Origin: JBLINH01 sp047639165 | GTDB lineage: Bacteria > Patescibacteriota > Minisyncoccia > Phycocordibacterales > JAACPR01 | Length of the DNA: 44,858 nt | Direction of reading: 5' to 3' | NCBI GenBank assembly: GCA_047639165.1 | Contig: JBLINH010000003.1 | Coordinates: 1 to 44,858, forward strand | In this document: positions 36,539-43,617 of the stretch, one piece after another | Layout of the letters: each line of letters opens with the position of its first letter | Position numbering within the stretch: position 1 is the first letter of the stretch | Notes under the pieces: generated by a model | What the model saw: only the letters and a program-made list of their open reading frames with translations | The model's database searches: none | Told to the model about the DNA's origin: nothing | Program-made: the position numbers and the translations under genes

Positions 36539-36964
36539 TTACTTGTGACCAGTAGAGCCAAAACCTCCTTCTCCTCTTTCAGAACCACTCAACTCATCAA
36601 CTTCTATTAAGTTAGCAGTTACTTTTTCTTGTATTAACATTTGCGCTACCTTGTCATGTTTTTCAAATGTATATGACTCACCAGTGATATTTATCATTAC
36701 GATATTTATTTCACCTCTATATCCAGAATCCAAAACACCAGATGTTTTTATCTGTCCTTTCTTGTATGAAACTCCACTCTTGTCCCAAACCAGTCCTACA
36801 TATCCTTTTGGAATCTCCATAGCTATTCCAGTTCTAACTAACTTTCTTTCCATTGGTAGAATAGTTGTGTCTTCCAGTGCATAGAAATCCATCCCAGCAT
36901 CATCATCTGTTGCGTATGTTGGTGCTTTAGCTTCAGGATATAGCTTTTTAAATTTAACGTCCAT
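36539..36964 (-). CDS. dut: dUTP diphosphatase
   Basis: This 141-aa trimeric enzyme hydrolyses dUTP to dUMP and diphosphate, preventing uracil in DNA and feeding ThyA. All five motifs are seen: DDAGMDFYA (1), WDKSG (2, normally RSG-like), GVLDSGYRGEINIVMIN (3), DKVAQMLI (4) and SERGEGGFGSTG (5). The Lys in motif 2 replaces the usual Arg and is worth noting. The start overlaps the glyA stop by 11 nt, giving translational coupling. Confidence 0.96.
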   Translation of the reverse strand: MDVKFKKLYPEAKAPTYATDDDAGMDFYALEDTTILPMERKLVRTGIAMEIPKGYVGLVWDKSGVSYKKGQIKTSGVLDSGYRGEINIVMINITGESYTFEKHDKVAQMLIQEKVTANLIEVDELSGSERGEGGFGSTGHK

Positions 36965-38111
36965 TTTTTAAAATCTTATCAATTCTCCCCGCAAGCTTTA
37001 CCATATCTTTCTCATCCATTCCTTGTGTAGTTACAAAAGCAGTTCCAATCCTAATTCCTGAAGGATCCATTGGTGACCGAGTATCTTTTGGAATTGTATT
37101 TTTGTTTACGATAATTCCTTCTTTCTCAAGTTTTGAACTTGCCTCCTTTCCACTAACACCTTGTGAAATAGTATCAACCAAGAAAAGATGTGTGTCTGTT
37201 CCTCCTGATACAATTCTCCATCCAAGTTTTTTCAATTCTTCACTTAATGTTTTTGCATTTAAAACAACTTGTCTTATGTATTTTTTAAAGTCTTCACTTT
37301 GTGCTTCTTTTAGTGTCACTGCAGTTCCTGCAATTTGATTCATGTGTGGACCACCTTGGATTCCAGGGAACACTGCCTTATCAATATCTTTAGCCAATTC
37401 TTTCTTACAAAATATAATAGCTCCACGTGATCCTCTCAATGTCTTGTGAGTTGTAGTAGTTACAACATCTGCATATTCAAATGGTGATGGGTATTCACCT
37501 CCAGCAACTAGCCCTGCGATATGTGACATATCAACCATTAATTTTGCACCACAAGCATCTGCGATCTCTCTAAACTTTTTCCAATCAACAATTCTTGGAT
37601 ATGCTGTGTAACCTGCAACGATAACAGTTGGTTTTTCTGAAATGGCTATTTCTTTTACCACTTCGTAGTCGATATGTTCATCTTCCCCTACTCCATACGA
37701 GATTTGTTCCCAAACCTTTCCTGTAATTGAAACTTTGTGACCATGAGTTAAGTGACCTCCATCACTTAGACTCATTCCCATAATCTTTCCTCCAACTGGC
37801 ACAAGTGCGAGATATGCAGCTAAGTTAGCGGGAGAACCTGAGAGTGGTTGTACATTAACGTGCCATGAGTCATCTAAACAAAAAGTTTCTACAGCTCTCT
37901 TCTTAGCAAGATCTTCAATCTCATCAATATACTCATTTCCTCCATAGTATCTAAATTGAGAATAACCTTCCGCATACTTGTTAGTTAGTTGAGACCCTAA
38001 AGCCTCTAGGACATCTTTTGATACATAGTTTTCAGATGCGATAAGGTTAACGGCGCTCCTTTGTCGTTTCTTTTCGATCTTTATTATTCTCTTTACCTCT
38101 TTGTCTTTCAT
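36954..38111 (-). CDS. glyA: Serine hydroxymethyltransferase
   Basis: This PLP enzyme (385 aa from ATG 38111, MKDKEVKRIIK...) moves the serine carbon to tetrahydrofolate, making the methylene-THF that ThyA consumes. Family segments are INLIASENYVS-like VNLIASENYVS, YAEGYSQFRYYGGNEYID, HLTHGHKVS, DMSHIAGLVAGGEYPSPFEYADVVTTTTHKTLRGSRG with the PLP Lys in HKTLRG, and GGPH for the active-site loop. The ORF could extend to 38150, but that crosses a terminator. Its length is slightly under the usual 410-420 aa. It overlaps dut by 11 nt. Confidence 0.97.
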   Translation of the reverse strand: MKDKEVKRIIKIEKKRQRSAVNLIASENYVSKDVLEALGSQLTNKYAEGYSQFRYYGGNEYIDEIEDLAKKRAVETFCLDDSWHVNVQPLSGSPANLAAYLALVPVGGKIMGMSLSDGGHLTHGHKVSITGKVWEQISYGVGEDEHIDYEVVKEIAISEKPTVIVAGYTAYPRIVDWKKFREIADACGAKLMVDMSHIAGLVAGGEYPSPFEYADVVTTTTHKTLRGSRGAIIFCKKELAKDIDKAVFPGIQGGPHMNQIAGTAVTLKEAQSEDFKKYIRQVVLNAKTLSEELKKLGWRIVSGGTDTHLFLVDTISQGVSGKEASSKLEKEGIIVNKNTIPKDTRSPMDPSGIRIGTAFVTTQGMDEKDMVKLAGRIDKILKNGR

Positions 38112-38150
38112 TCCAATAATTATGCAGAATATATTGTTTTTAGCAAACAA

Positions 38151-38183
38151 AAAGGCCCGATTGCAACTGCAATCGGGCCTTAA
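38151..38183. terminator. Intrinsic terminator after dcd
   Basis: AAGGCCCGATTGCA / TGCAATCGGGCCTT forms a 14-bp GC-rich stem with a 2-nt spacer, preceded and followed by A/T runs, 12 nt beyond the dcd stop. Confidence 0.88.
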
Positions 38184-38195
38184 AAGAGCGAAGAA

Positions 38196-39320
38196 CTAAT
38201 CCTTCCATGGGAGGAAGTGCTTGCTAAGGCGAGCACCTCTTTGACCTCCATAATGATTCACTCCAGTATTACCGTATGTGACTTTTGGAGGATCAATCAT
38301 CCTTTCAAACTTGAACCTACAAACAGGGTCACGGTGTCGAATGATTATATTCTCAAAAGGACGAACTTCAAGAGTTGCTGTGTCACCAGTACCCTCTCCG
38401 TTATTTCCCCAACCCCAACCAGGATCAAAGAATCCTGCATAGTGAGATCTAAACTCACCACATCGCTCATCCATTGGAGCTATTTCAGAAGCCAAGTTTG
38501 GTGGAATTCTAATCCCTTCACACGTTGAAAGAATATAGAATTTTCTATTCTGAAGATGGAGTTGATTTGTTTCAGCACAAACACGTTTGAAAAAGTTTTC
38601 AGGATCGTGATTTTTCATCGACATATCTAAAACATCTTCAGTTGTAAGCGCCTGGAAACCAATTCCATTGCCTAAATCAAGTGATAGAATCACTGATCCA
38701 TCTCCGTCATAGGTGTTAACCTCCGATGATGGTACAGGTCTTTCTGTGTGTTGATCCCAAATAAGTTTTTCAGACTTATTCAAAGCCTCAAACTCAAATC
38801 CACGAAGTCTTGTATCGGCATTAAAAAGCCGAATCTGACAAAGACTAAGCCCTTCTTTAACTATAACTCTAAACGATTTAGGAATTACAGAAATCCAGAT
38901 CTCTCCTTGGTATCCTTTCGACACTCCATCAAACCTTGGAACACCGTCAGAAAGAAGTCTTACATGGACATCAACCCTGCCAGTGCTCGACTTAGGATTT
39001 GAATATCCATACACATCAGAAGGAAGTTTTAACTTCTGATTCAGACGGATAAGATATGTTTTTCCTATTTCAAGCGGCTGATCTAAAGAGATCTTTTTTT
39101 CATTCCCAAGACTGACTAGAACATCTCTAACAGTTTCCTTTTTGGTTGGAAGCAGAATTCCTGGCACCTCATATGCCTCGCTCGAAAGAGTAAGGTCTAG
39201 TGATGCTGGTTGAAACTGGTCTTCAGTTATAATTCCGATAATTCTTTCAGTATCCCGAAGTTGCATTAAGTTCTGGTGCGCTAACGCTCCCCTATCATTA
39301 GAATGGTATTTTCTTTTCAT
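38196..39320 (-). CDS. dcd: 2'-deoxycytidine 5'-triphosphate deaminase, long form
   Basis: I start at 39320 (MKRKYHSNDRGALAHQ...), giving 374 aa; the ORF could reach 39368 but that would run into the thyA promoter. It converts dCTP to dUTP. It belongs to the long Dcd family, in which two dUTPase-like halves are fused. The first half has QPASLDLTLSSEAYEVPG and YLIRLNQKLKLPSDVYGYSNPKSSTGR; the second has HYAGFFDPGWGWGNNGEGTGDTATLEVRPFENIIIRH and KFERM. The ordinary bacterial Dcd is half this size. It is divergently transcribed from thyA, 86 bp apart. Confidence 0.88.
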   Translation of the reverse strand: MKRKYHSNDRGALAHQNLMQLRDTERIIGIITEDQFQPASLDLTLSSEAYEVPGILLPTKKETVRDVLVSLGNEKKISLDQPLEIGKTYLIRLNQKLKLPSDVYGYSNPKSSTGRVDVHVRLLSDGVPRFDGVSKGYQGEIWISVIPKSFRVIVKEGLSLCQIRLFNADTRLRGFEFEALNKSEKLIWDQHTERPVPSSEVNTYDGDGSVILSLDLGNGIGFQALTTEDVLDMSMKNHDPENFFKRVCAETNQLHLQNRKFYILSTCEGIRIPPNLASEIAPMDERCGEFRSHYAGFFDPGWGWGNNGEGTGDTATLEVRPFENIIIRHRDPVCRFKFERMIDPPKVTYGNTGVNHYGGQRGARLSKHFLPWKD

Positions 39321-39352
39321 GATCGTCTGGGAATGATGGTATTTAAAATATG

Positions 39353-39381
39353 TTGTCATGTCAATCAAATTGATATATACA
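39353..39381 (+). promoter_or_regulatory. thyA promoter in the dcd-thyA divergent region
   Basis: TTGTCA (39353-39358) and TATACA (39376-39381) are 17 bp apart, with the thyA ATG at 39407. The opposite strand has TTGACA at about 39353-39363 in the same short region, so the two genes may share regulation. Confidence 0.55.
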
Positions 39382-39406
39382 TAACCTTGAACAACCCATT
39401 AAATAA

Positions 39407-40249
39407 ATGAAACAGTACATTGATATTCTTAGAAAAATCAAAGAAACCGGAGAAGACAGAGAAGGTAGAAACGGCGACACCAGAGCTCTCTGGTGCGAAC
39501 AAGCTCGCTTCAATCTTGAAGACGGCTTTCCGGCTGTAACAACCAAAAAACTGGCTTTCAAAGCAGTTCTTTCAGAACTGCTTTGGTTCATACAAGGACC
39601 AACAAAAAATGGTCGTATGGACAACAACGAACTTAAAAAACTCGTCGGCAAAGATGAAACCGTTTGGACAGCAAACGCCGAGTCTGACTACTGGAAACCA
39701 AAAGCTCAATTCGAAGGAGACTTGGGACGAGTGTATGGTGCTCAGTGGAGAGACTGGAAAGGTCCAGCTGGAGAATCTGTTGATCAATTAGCTAACGCTA
39801 TTGAAAATATAAAGACAGATCCCTATGATCGTCGAATCATTGTTTCAGCTTTCAATCCTGGAGAAATTGACCAAATGGCACTTCCGCCATGCCATCTCTA
39901 CTACCACTTCTTTGTGGTTAAAGGTAAGTTGTCCATGCATATGGTCCAAAGATCTTGCGACATGTTCCTCGGAGTTCCGTTTAACATCGCAAGTTATGCC
40001 ATCCTTCTAAAGATGGTTGCACAGGTAACAAACTTGGAAGCGCACGAACTAGTGATCACTTTTGAAGATGCTCACATCTATCATAATCACTACGACGCTG
40101 TTGATAAGCAATTAGCTAGAACCCCTGGAGAATTACCACTTCTTTGGATCAATCCTAACATCACCAATATTGATAGCTTCACTATGGATGATTTTAAGTT
40201 GGTAAACTACAAACCTCAAGAATCGATTAAAGCCAAAATGGCTGTTTAA
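39407..40249 (+). CDS. thyA: Thymidylate synthase
   Basis: This 280-aa homodimer methylates dUMP to dTMP with methylene-THF, giving dihydrofolate. The active-site Cys is C162 in ALPPCHLYYHFFV. The family residues in RNGDTRALW, WFIQG, GRVYGAQWRDW, DRRIIVSAFNP, RSCDMFLGVPFNIASYA and FEDAHIYHNH are conserved. Length is normal. It has a divergent promoter next to dcd and a terminator at 40269. It depends on FolA, next in line, to recycle folate. Confidence 0.98.
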   Translation: MKQYIDILRKIKETGEDREGRNGDTRALWCEQARFNLEDGFPAVTTKKLAFKAVLSELLWFIQGPTKNGRMDNNELKKLVGKDETVWTANAESDYWKPKAQFEGDLGRVYGAQWRDWKGPAGESVDQLANAIENIKTDPYDRRIIVSAFNPGEIDQMALPPCHLYYHFFVVKGKLSMHMVQRSCDMFLGVPFNIASYAILLKMVAQVTNLEAHELVITFEDAHIYHNHYDAVDKQLARTPGELPLLWINPNITNIDSFTMDDFKLVNYKPQESIKAKMAV

Positions 40250-40268
40250 GTATAGATCTTTAATGAAC

Positions 40269-40303
40269 AAAAGCCGCTGACCTTCCATGGTCAGCGGCTT
40301 TTT
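40269..40303. terminator. Intrinsic terminator after thyA
   Basis: AAGCCGCTGACC-TTCCAT-GGTCAGCGGCTT with flanking A and T runs. It resembles the two terminators behind the LPDG-module genes (43207 and 43582). Confidence 0.9.
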
Positions 40304-40372
40304 ACTTTTAGATATTTACTTCAATCTCTTTTTAATATATAGTCCAAATAAATCTAACCCGTACATTTATAT

Positions 40373-40879
40373 ATGAGTGAACCAAAAGTACACGCAATAG
40401 TAGCAATGACAGAGAGACGAGTTATTGGGAATGGTAGAAACCTTCCTTGGAAAGGATTAAAGCAAGACATGGCACATTTCAAAGAAATGACCATGGGACA
40501 TCCTGTGATTATGGGACGAAAGACTTGGGATTCTATCCCTGAAAGATACCGACCTCTTGAAGGAAGAACTAACTTTGTTCTTTCAAGAAAAAAAAGATTT
40601 ATTCTCCCACCAGGAGTCTTCTTGATGGATAATATCGAAGATGCACTAGATCTTGCCACAAAGTTTGATAATGAGAAAGTATTCATCATAGGTGGAGCAG
40701 AAATATATAAAGCAGCTCTTCCATATACTCATGTTATTAATGCCACCGTCATCATGAAAGGCTTTACTGGTGATACTCTCTTTCCTCCCATTCCTGAAAA
40801 CTTCAAAGAGACACCGAGATCGAAAACCTTCGAAGAAAATGGAATTCAATTCTATTACATTGACTACGAAGCGATATAA
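40373..40879 (+). CDS. folA: Dihydrofolate reductase
   Basis: This 168-aa NADPH enzyme regenerates tetrahydrofolate from the dihydrofolate made by ThyA. Seen are VHAIVAMTERRVIGNGRNLPW, with the family W in NLPW, the acidic catalytic residue in GLKQDM (D of the QDMAHFK helix), MGRKTWDSIPERYRPLEGRTN for NADPH binding, FIIGGAEIYKAALPYT, and the C-terminal strand IQFYYIDYEAI. Length is typical. It is plus-strand and convergent with rplK across a shared hairpin. Confidence 0.97.
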   Translation: MSEPKVHAIVAMTERRVIGNGRNLPWKGLKQDMAHFKEMTMGHPVIMGRKTWDSIPERYRPLEGRTNFVLSRKKRFILPPGVFLMDNIEDALDLATKFDNEKVFIIGGAEIYKAALPYTHVINATVIMKGFTGDTLFPPIPENFKETPRSKTFEENGIQFYYIDYEAI

Positions 40880-40891
40880 GAAACTCAAAAG

Positions 40892-40924
40892 AAAAACGCC
40901 TCCGGAATTTCCGGAGGCGTTTTA
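40892..40924. terminator. Convergent terminator between folA and rplK
   Basis: AAAAACGCCTCCGGAA / TTCCGGAGGCGTTTT is a perfect symmetric stem, 13 nt past folA and 11 nt past the rplK stop, ending both transcripts. Confidence 0.92.
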
Positions 40925-40934
40925 CCTTTTATAC

Positions 40935-41357
40935 TTATTTAACCTCTACCCCCATCGATTTACATGTTCCTTCAATAATTTTTGAAGCAGCATCTAAGTC
41001 ATTTGCGTTTAGGTCAGTCATCTTCTCTTCTGCGACTTCTCTAACTTGAGCTTTTGTGATTGTACCAACCTTTTTGGTTGTATTTGTACTTGATCCCTTT
41101 GGAATACTTATTTTCTTCAAAATTAGTCTTGAAGCAGGAGATGTCTTGTATAGTATTTCAAAACTCTTATCTTCAAAGACTGTTACAACAACAGGGACAA
41201 TATCTCCCATTCGGTCTTTTGTCTCGTTGTTAAACTTTGTAGTAAATTCTCCAATGTTAATTCCTGCTTGACCAAGTGAAGGACCAAGAGGTGGAGCTGG
41301 AGTAGCTTTTCCACCTGGAATCTGTAGTTTCATTTTTTTCTGTATCTTTTTTGCCAT
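40935..41357 (-). CDS. rplK: Large ribosomal subunit protein uL11
   Basis: This 140-aa protein binds the GTPase-associated region of 23S and is methylated in many bacteria. MKLQIPGGKATPAPPLGPSLGQAGINIGEFTTKFN and GTITKAQVREVAEEKMTDLNANDLDAASKIIEGTCKSMGVEV are diagnostic. It is last in secE-nusG-rplK and is followed by a terminator, not by rplA (L1), which is the usual next gene. Confidence 0.98.
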   Translation of the reverse strand: MAKKIQKKMKLQIPGGKATPAPPLGPSLGQAGINIGEFTTKFNNETKDRMGDIVPVVVTVFEDKSFEILYKTSPASRLILKKISIPKGSSTNTTKKVGTITKAQVREVAEEKMTDLNANDLDAASKIIEGTCKSMGVEVK

Positions 41358-41374
41358 AGTGATGAAAGATTACC

Positions 41375-41920
41375 TTAAATCTTCTTAACCTGCAAGAAGT
41401 CTAATTCCACAGGGGTTTCTCGACCGAACATTGAAACCATAACTTTTACCTTACCTCTACCCTCGTCAACATGATCAACCTTCCCCTCAAGCTCCTTGAA
41501 TGGACCATCAATTATAGTAATTGTATCCCCCGCTTCAAGATCAATAGCATGTTTTGTAACATCTGTGTTCATTCTTGAGAATAGTTCCTCAACCTCTTTC
41601 TTTGAAAGTGGCACTGGATATACTCCAGATCCAACGAATCCTGTAACACGAGGTGTGTTACGTACGATGTACCATGAATCATCAGTTACGATCATATCAA
41701 CAAGAATGTATCCAGGATATATCTTTTCTTCTACTTCTACTCTCTTTCCTCCCTTGATCTTGATCTTCTTTTCGATAGGGACAACTACATTAAAAATCCT
41801 GTCCTCCATTCCTAGAGATTCAATTCTTTGATTTAGGTTACGTAAAACGGCACCTTCATATCCTGCGTATGTATGGATCGCATACCAATTACGATCTCTT
41901 TTTGGTTGTTGTGTTGCCAT
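41375..41920 (-). CDS. nusG: Transcription termination/antitermination protein NusG
   Basis: This 181-aa factor couples RNA polymerase to ribosomes and aids rRNA antitermination. The NGN domain has WYAIHTYAGYEGAVLRNLNQRIESL, VVPIEKK, YPGYILVDM, and DSWYIVRNTPRVTGFVG; the KOW domain has GDTITIIDGPFKELEGKVDHVDEGRGKVKVMVSMFGRETPVELD. The secE stop is one base before its start. Its interest here is that this window has terminator-like hairpins in rRNA leaders. Confidence 0.98.
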   Translation of the reverse strand: MATQQPKRDRNWYAIHTYAGYEGAVLRNLNQRIESLGMEDRIFNVVVPIEKKIKIKGGKRVEVEEKIYPGYILVDMIVTDDSWYIVRNTPRVTGFVGSGVYPVPLSKKEVEELFSRMNTDVTKHAIDLEAGDTITIIDGPFKELEGKVDHVDEGRGKVKVMVSMFGRETPVELDFLQVKKI

Positions 41921-41921
41921 A

Positions 41922-42101
41922 TTAGATTAGGAACTTATCTATAAGTCTTGTAAATCCGAAGTCAAGAATACCGATGTATGAAGAGATAAAAGCTGAAATA
42001 ATGATTACAAGCAATGTATATGATGTAGCTTGCTTTCGTGTTGGCCAACTAACATGCTTCATTTCCGCCTTTGTTTCTTTTAAGTAATTGATTAATTTCA
42101 T
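41922..42101 (-). CDS. secE: Preprotein translocase subunit SecE
   Basis: ATG at 42101 to TAA at 41922 gives 59 aa. The N-terminal amphipathic segment LINYLKETKAEMKHVSWPTRKQA carries the conserved V-W-P-(T/S) motif of SecE, followed by one transmembrane helix (YTLLVIIISAFISSYIGILDFGF). It is the minimal one-helix form typical of most bacteria. It stabilises SecY. Spacing to nusG is one base, and it is first in the operon behind a near-consensus promoter. Confidence 0.93.
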   Translation of the reverse strand: MKLINYLKETKAEMKHVSWPTRKQATSYTLLVIIISAFISSYIGILDFGFTRLIDKFLI

Positions 42102-42118
42102 GGTTTTTCTGTATTTAA

Positions 42119-42138
42119 AAACACCCCTGAGGGGCGTT
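42119..42138 (-). terminator. Hairpin with T tract just after the secE promoter
   Basis: ACGCCCCTC-AGGGGTGTTTTTAAA on the minus strand starts about 10 nt after the predicted transcription start and is followed by TTTTT. It could attenuate the secE-nusG-rplK transcript, stabilise its 5' end, or end transcription from the mazF-like gene upstream. Confidence 0.55.
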
Positions 42139-42153
42139 TGTTATATACTTTAT

Positions 42154-42181
42154 ATTGTATCAGGTTTATTGATGTTGTCAA
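42154..42181 (-). promoter_or_regulatory. Promoter of secE-nusG-rplK
   Basis: Minus-strand TTGACA (42181-42176) and TACAAT (42159-42154) are 16 bp apart, predicting a start near 42147, 46 nt before the secE ATG. Confidence 0.75.
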
Positions 42182-42266
42182 ATATATTAGTTAGGTGTAT
42201 AATATCTCCTACAAGTCCCATTAAGTTGGCCCACCCCTTAACTGGGGAGAAAAGAAAGAAAAGCTG

Positions 42267-42647
42267 TTAGATATAATCTCTGATAGCTTTTTTTATTAAA
42301 TCAAACCTTTCCTTATCTAAAATACACATCCTTTCAGTAAATCTCCTGGTATCCATTACTCTCATTTGAGAAAGTATCGCTGTGGCATTTTTCTTATCAA
42401 CAATCCCAACATCTAACCTATTCCTATCTCTACTACTTGATTTTGTTAATGGAATAACAAAGCAGGTATTTCTACTTGATGGTTTTAATATTAAAGCTGG
42501 TCTTTGATATAGTTCACCATTACCATCTTGCTCAAATCCAACGTTTAGTCCCCAACTACACCACCACACTTCTTTTGGGTGATATCGTTTACCATCGAGA
42601 TTATCTATTTCTTTTTTCAAAGTGTTCCATCTATCAAAATCTTTCAT
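42267..42647 (-). CDS. Solitary PemK/MazF-like protein
   Basis: This 126-aa protein has a MazF-type beta-barrel signature: VWWCSWGLNVGFEQDGNGELYQRPALILKPSSRNTCFVIPLTKSS, where the RPALIL strand followed by a PLT(S/K) segment matches ribosome-independent mRNA endonucleases. The catalytic Arg/Thr pair cannot be placed with confidence. An N-terminal helical segment precedes the barrel. No antitoxin-like gene adjoins it on the same strand, so it may be orphan, or its partner may be elsewhere. The gap to the next gene (114 nt) is divergent. Confidence 0.75.
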   Translation of the reverse strand: MKDFDRWNTLKKEIDNLDGKRYHPKEVWWCSWGLNVGFEQDGNGELYQRPALILKPSSRNTCFVIPLTKSSSRDRNRLDVGIVDKKNATAILSQMRVMDTRRFTERMCILDKERFDLIKKAIRDYI

Positions 42648-42707
42648 CTTTGGATGTTACCAAAAATGACATTAGGATTTTATAAAAAAATATTAAAAGG
42701 ATAAGTG

Positions 42708-42736
42708 TTGTTAAATATATCTATTCATTGTATGTT
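42708..42736 (+). promoter_or_regulatory. Promoter of the 144-aa LPDG-module gene
   Basis: TTGTTA (42708-42713) and TATGTT (42731-42736) with a 17-bp spacer; the ATG is at 42762. Confidence 0.5.
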
Positions 42737-42761
42737 TGTCTGGAAACCAAATTAGATACTA

Positions 42762-43196
42762 ATGCATAAAAAAATACAGTTCCTTAATACCAACTACAGT
42801 ATCGACTCTCCATTGCTAACAAATACTCACATACTCATACCAGAAAAAGGATATCTAAAAGTAATAAATTGGTGTTCCGGTAATGACGGCATCCCTGTTA
42901 TAACCGGATATGAAATGAAATGCGATGTTTCAAGTAAGGTTGCCTCTGAGGCAATAAAAGCGTTTAAACAAATCGTGCTTGAATATGAAGGACATAAGTA
43001 CTACATCAATCATTCAGTTTACATTAATAATGACCTCATATTTCTTCCAGATGGGAGAAAACTAAAAGTTATGAAGTGGGACGATACACAAGATCCACCA
43101 ATACCCGAAAAGTTTCTGGTTATAGAGTCTACTCAACTAGTAATCGCACATGAGATGAAGAGTAATAAAATCACACCAGTCGAAACGGCTGTGTAA
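42762..43196 (+). CDS. Unrecognised small protein with two LPDG...W modules
   Basis: I do not recognise this 144-aa protein. It has an internal duplication: residues about 24-53 (LIPEKGYLKVINWCSGNDGIPVITGYEMK) and 93-132 (FLPDGRKLKVMKWDDTQDPPIPEKF...VIAHEMK) share (L/I)P(D/E)...LKV..W and end in EMK. The second copy also aligns with the 71-aa product at 43338. There is no signal peptide or membrane helix. The sequence looks like a small beta-rich fold with a conserved turn (PDG) and Trp, probably a binding domain. It is plus-strand with its own promoter and terminator, divergent from the mazF-like gene. A function is not assigned. Confidence 0.7.
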   Translation: MHKKIQFLNTNYSIDSPLLTNTHILIPEKGYLKVINWCSGNDGIPVITGYEMKCDVSSKVASEAIKAFKQIVLEYEGHKYYINHSVYINNDLIFLPDGRKLKVMKWDDTQDPPIPEKFLVIESTQLVIAHEMKSNKITPVETAV

Positions 43197-43206
43197 ATTC
43201 AACTCA

Positions 43207-43238
43207 TAAAAACCGCTGATCAGAAATGGTCGGCGGTT
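43207..43238 (+). terminator. Intrinsic terminator after the 144-aa gene
   Basis: AAACCGCTGATC-AGAAAT-GGTCGGCGGTTT with flanking A/T runs, about 11 nt after the stop. Sequence resembles those at 40269 and 43582. Confidence 0.85.
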
Positions 43239-43337
43239 TCTTCATTGACCACCTCCTCCAAAAGGCGTATTTTATAAATAGAGTGATTAGTATCCGAACT
43301 TCTGTTTGGAGTCATATGAACACAACCATAATTAGAT

Positions 43338-43553
43338 ATGAGTACTACCCGTGTAATAATCAGCCATGAAGGAACTCTGTATGAAGTTTCTAAAGAAGCC
43401 TTCGATGATAAGCCTCCTTTTAGGCTTCCCGACGGAACGATCTTCGAGGTAACTGGATGGTCAGATGACCGTCCTCCAAAAGGTAAAGATTGTCGAACAA
43501 TTCTTTCGACATACGACGGTAACGACACCGTTGACTTAGTTGAAGCGGTATAA
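43338..43553 (+). CDS. 71-aa single LPDG...W module protein
   Basis: This small soluble protein (no signal, no membrane helix) is a paralogue of the second module of the 144-aa protein: HEGTLYEV..., then FRLPDGTIFEVTGWSDDRPPKGK, aligned to YEGHKYYI..., FLPDGRKLKVMKWDDTQDPPIPEK. L30-P31-D32-G33 and W41 are the shared marks. It is acidic near the C-terminus (DGNDTVDLVEAV). The two genes are separated by 141 nt with a terminator between, so they are probably separate transcription units. The start at 43338 has a possible TAATTA -10 element just upstream, so the mRNA may be leaderless. Family and function unknown. Confidence 0.65.
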   Translation: MSTTRVIISHEGTLYEVSKEAFDDKPPFRLPDGTIFEVTGWSDDRPPKGKDCRTILSTYDGNDTVDLVEAV

Positions 43554-43581
43554 CAGAAACTCAAAATCATGGCACAAACAT

Positions 43582-43614
43582 AAAAACACCGATCAGAGAT
43601 GATCGGTGTTTTAA
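43582..43614. terminator. Convergent terminator
   Basis: AAAACACCGATCA-GAGA-TGATCGGTGTTTT is symmetric, 28 nt after the 71-aa gene and 3 nt before the stop of the SIMPL gene on the other strand, so it serves both. Confidence 0.9.
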
Positions 43615-43617
43615 CTT

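Noticed and set aside
42648..43196. The 144-aa LPDG gene as antitoxin of the MazF-like protein
   Set aside because: It is on the opposite strand, separated by 114 nt with its own promoter and terminator, and lacks a DNA-binding fold signature.
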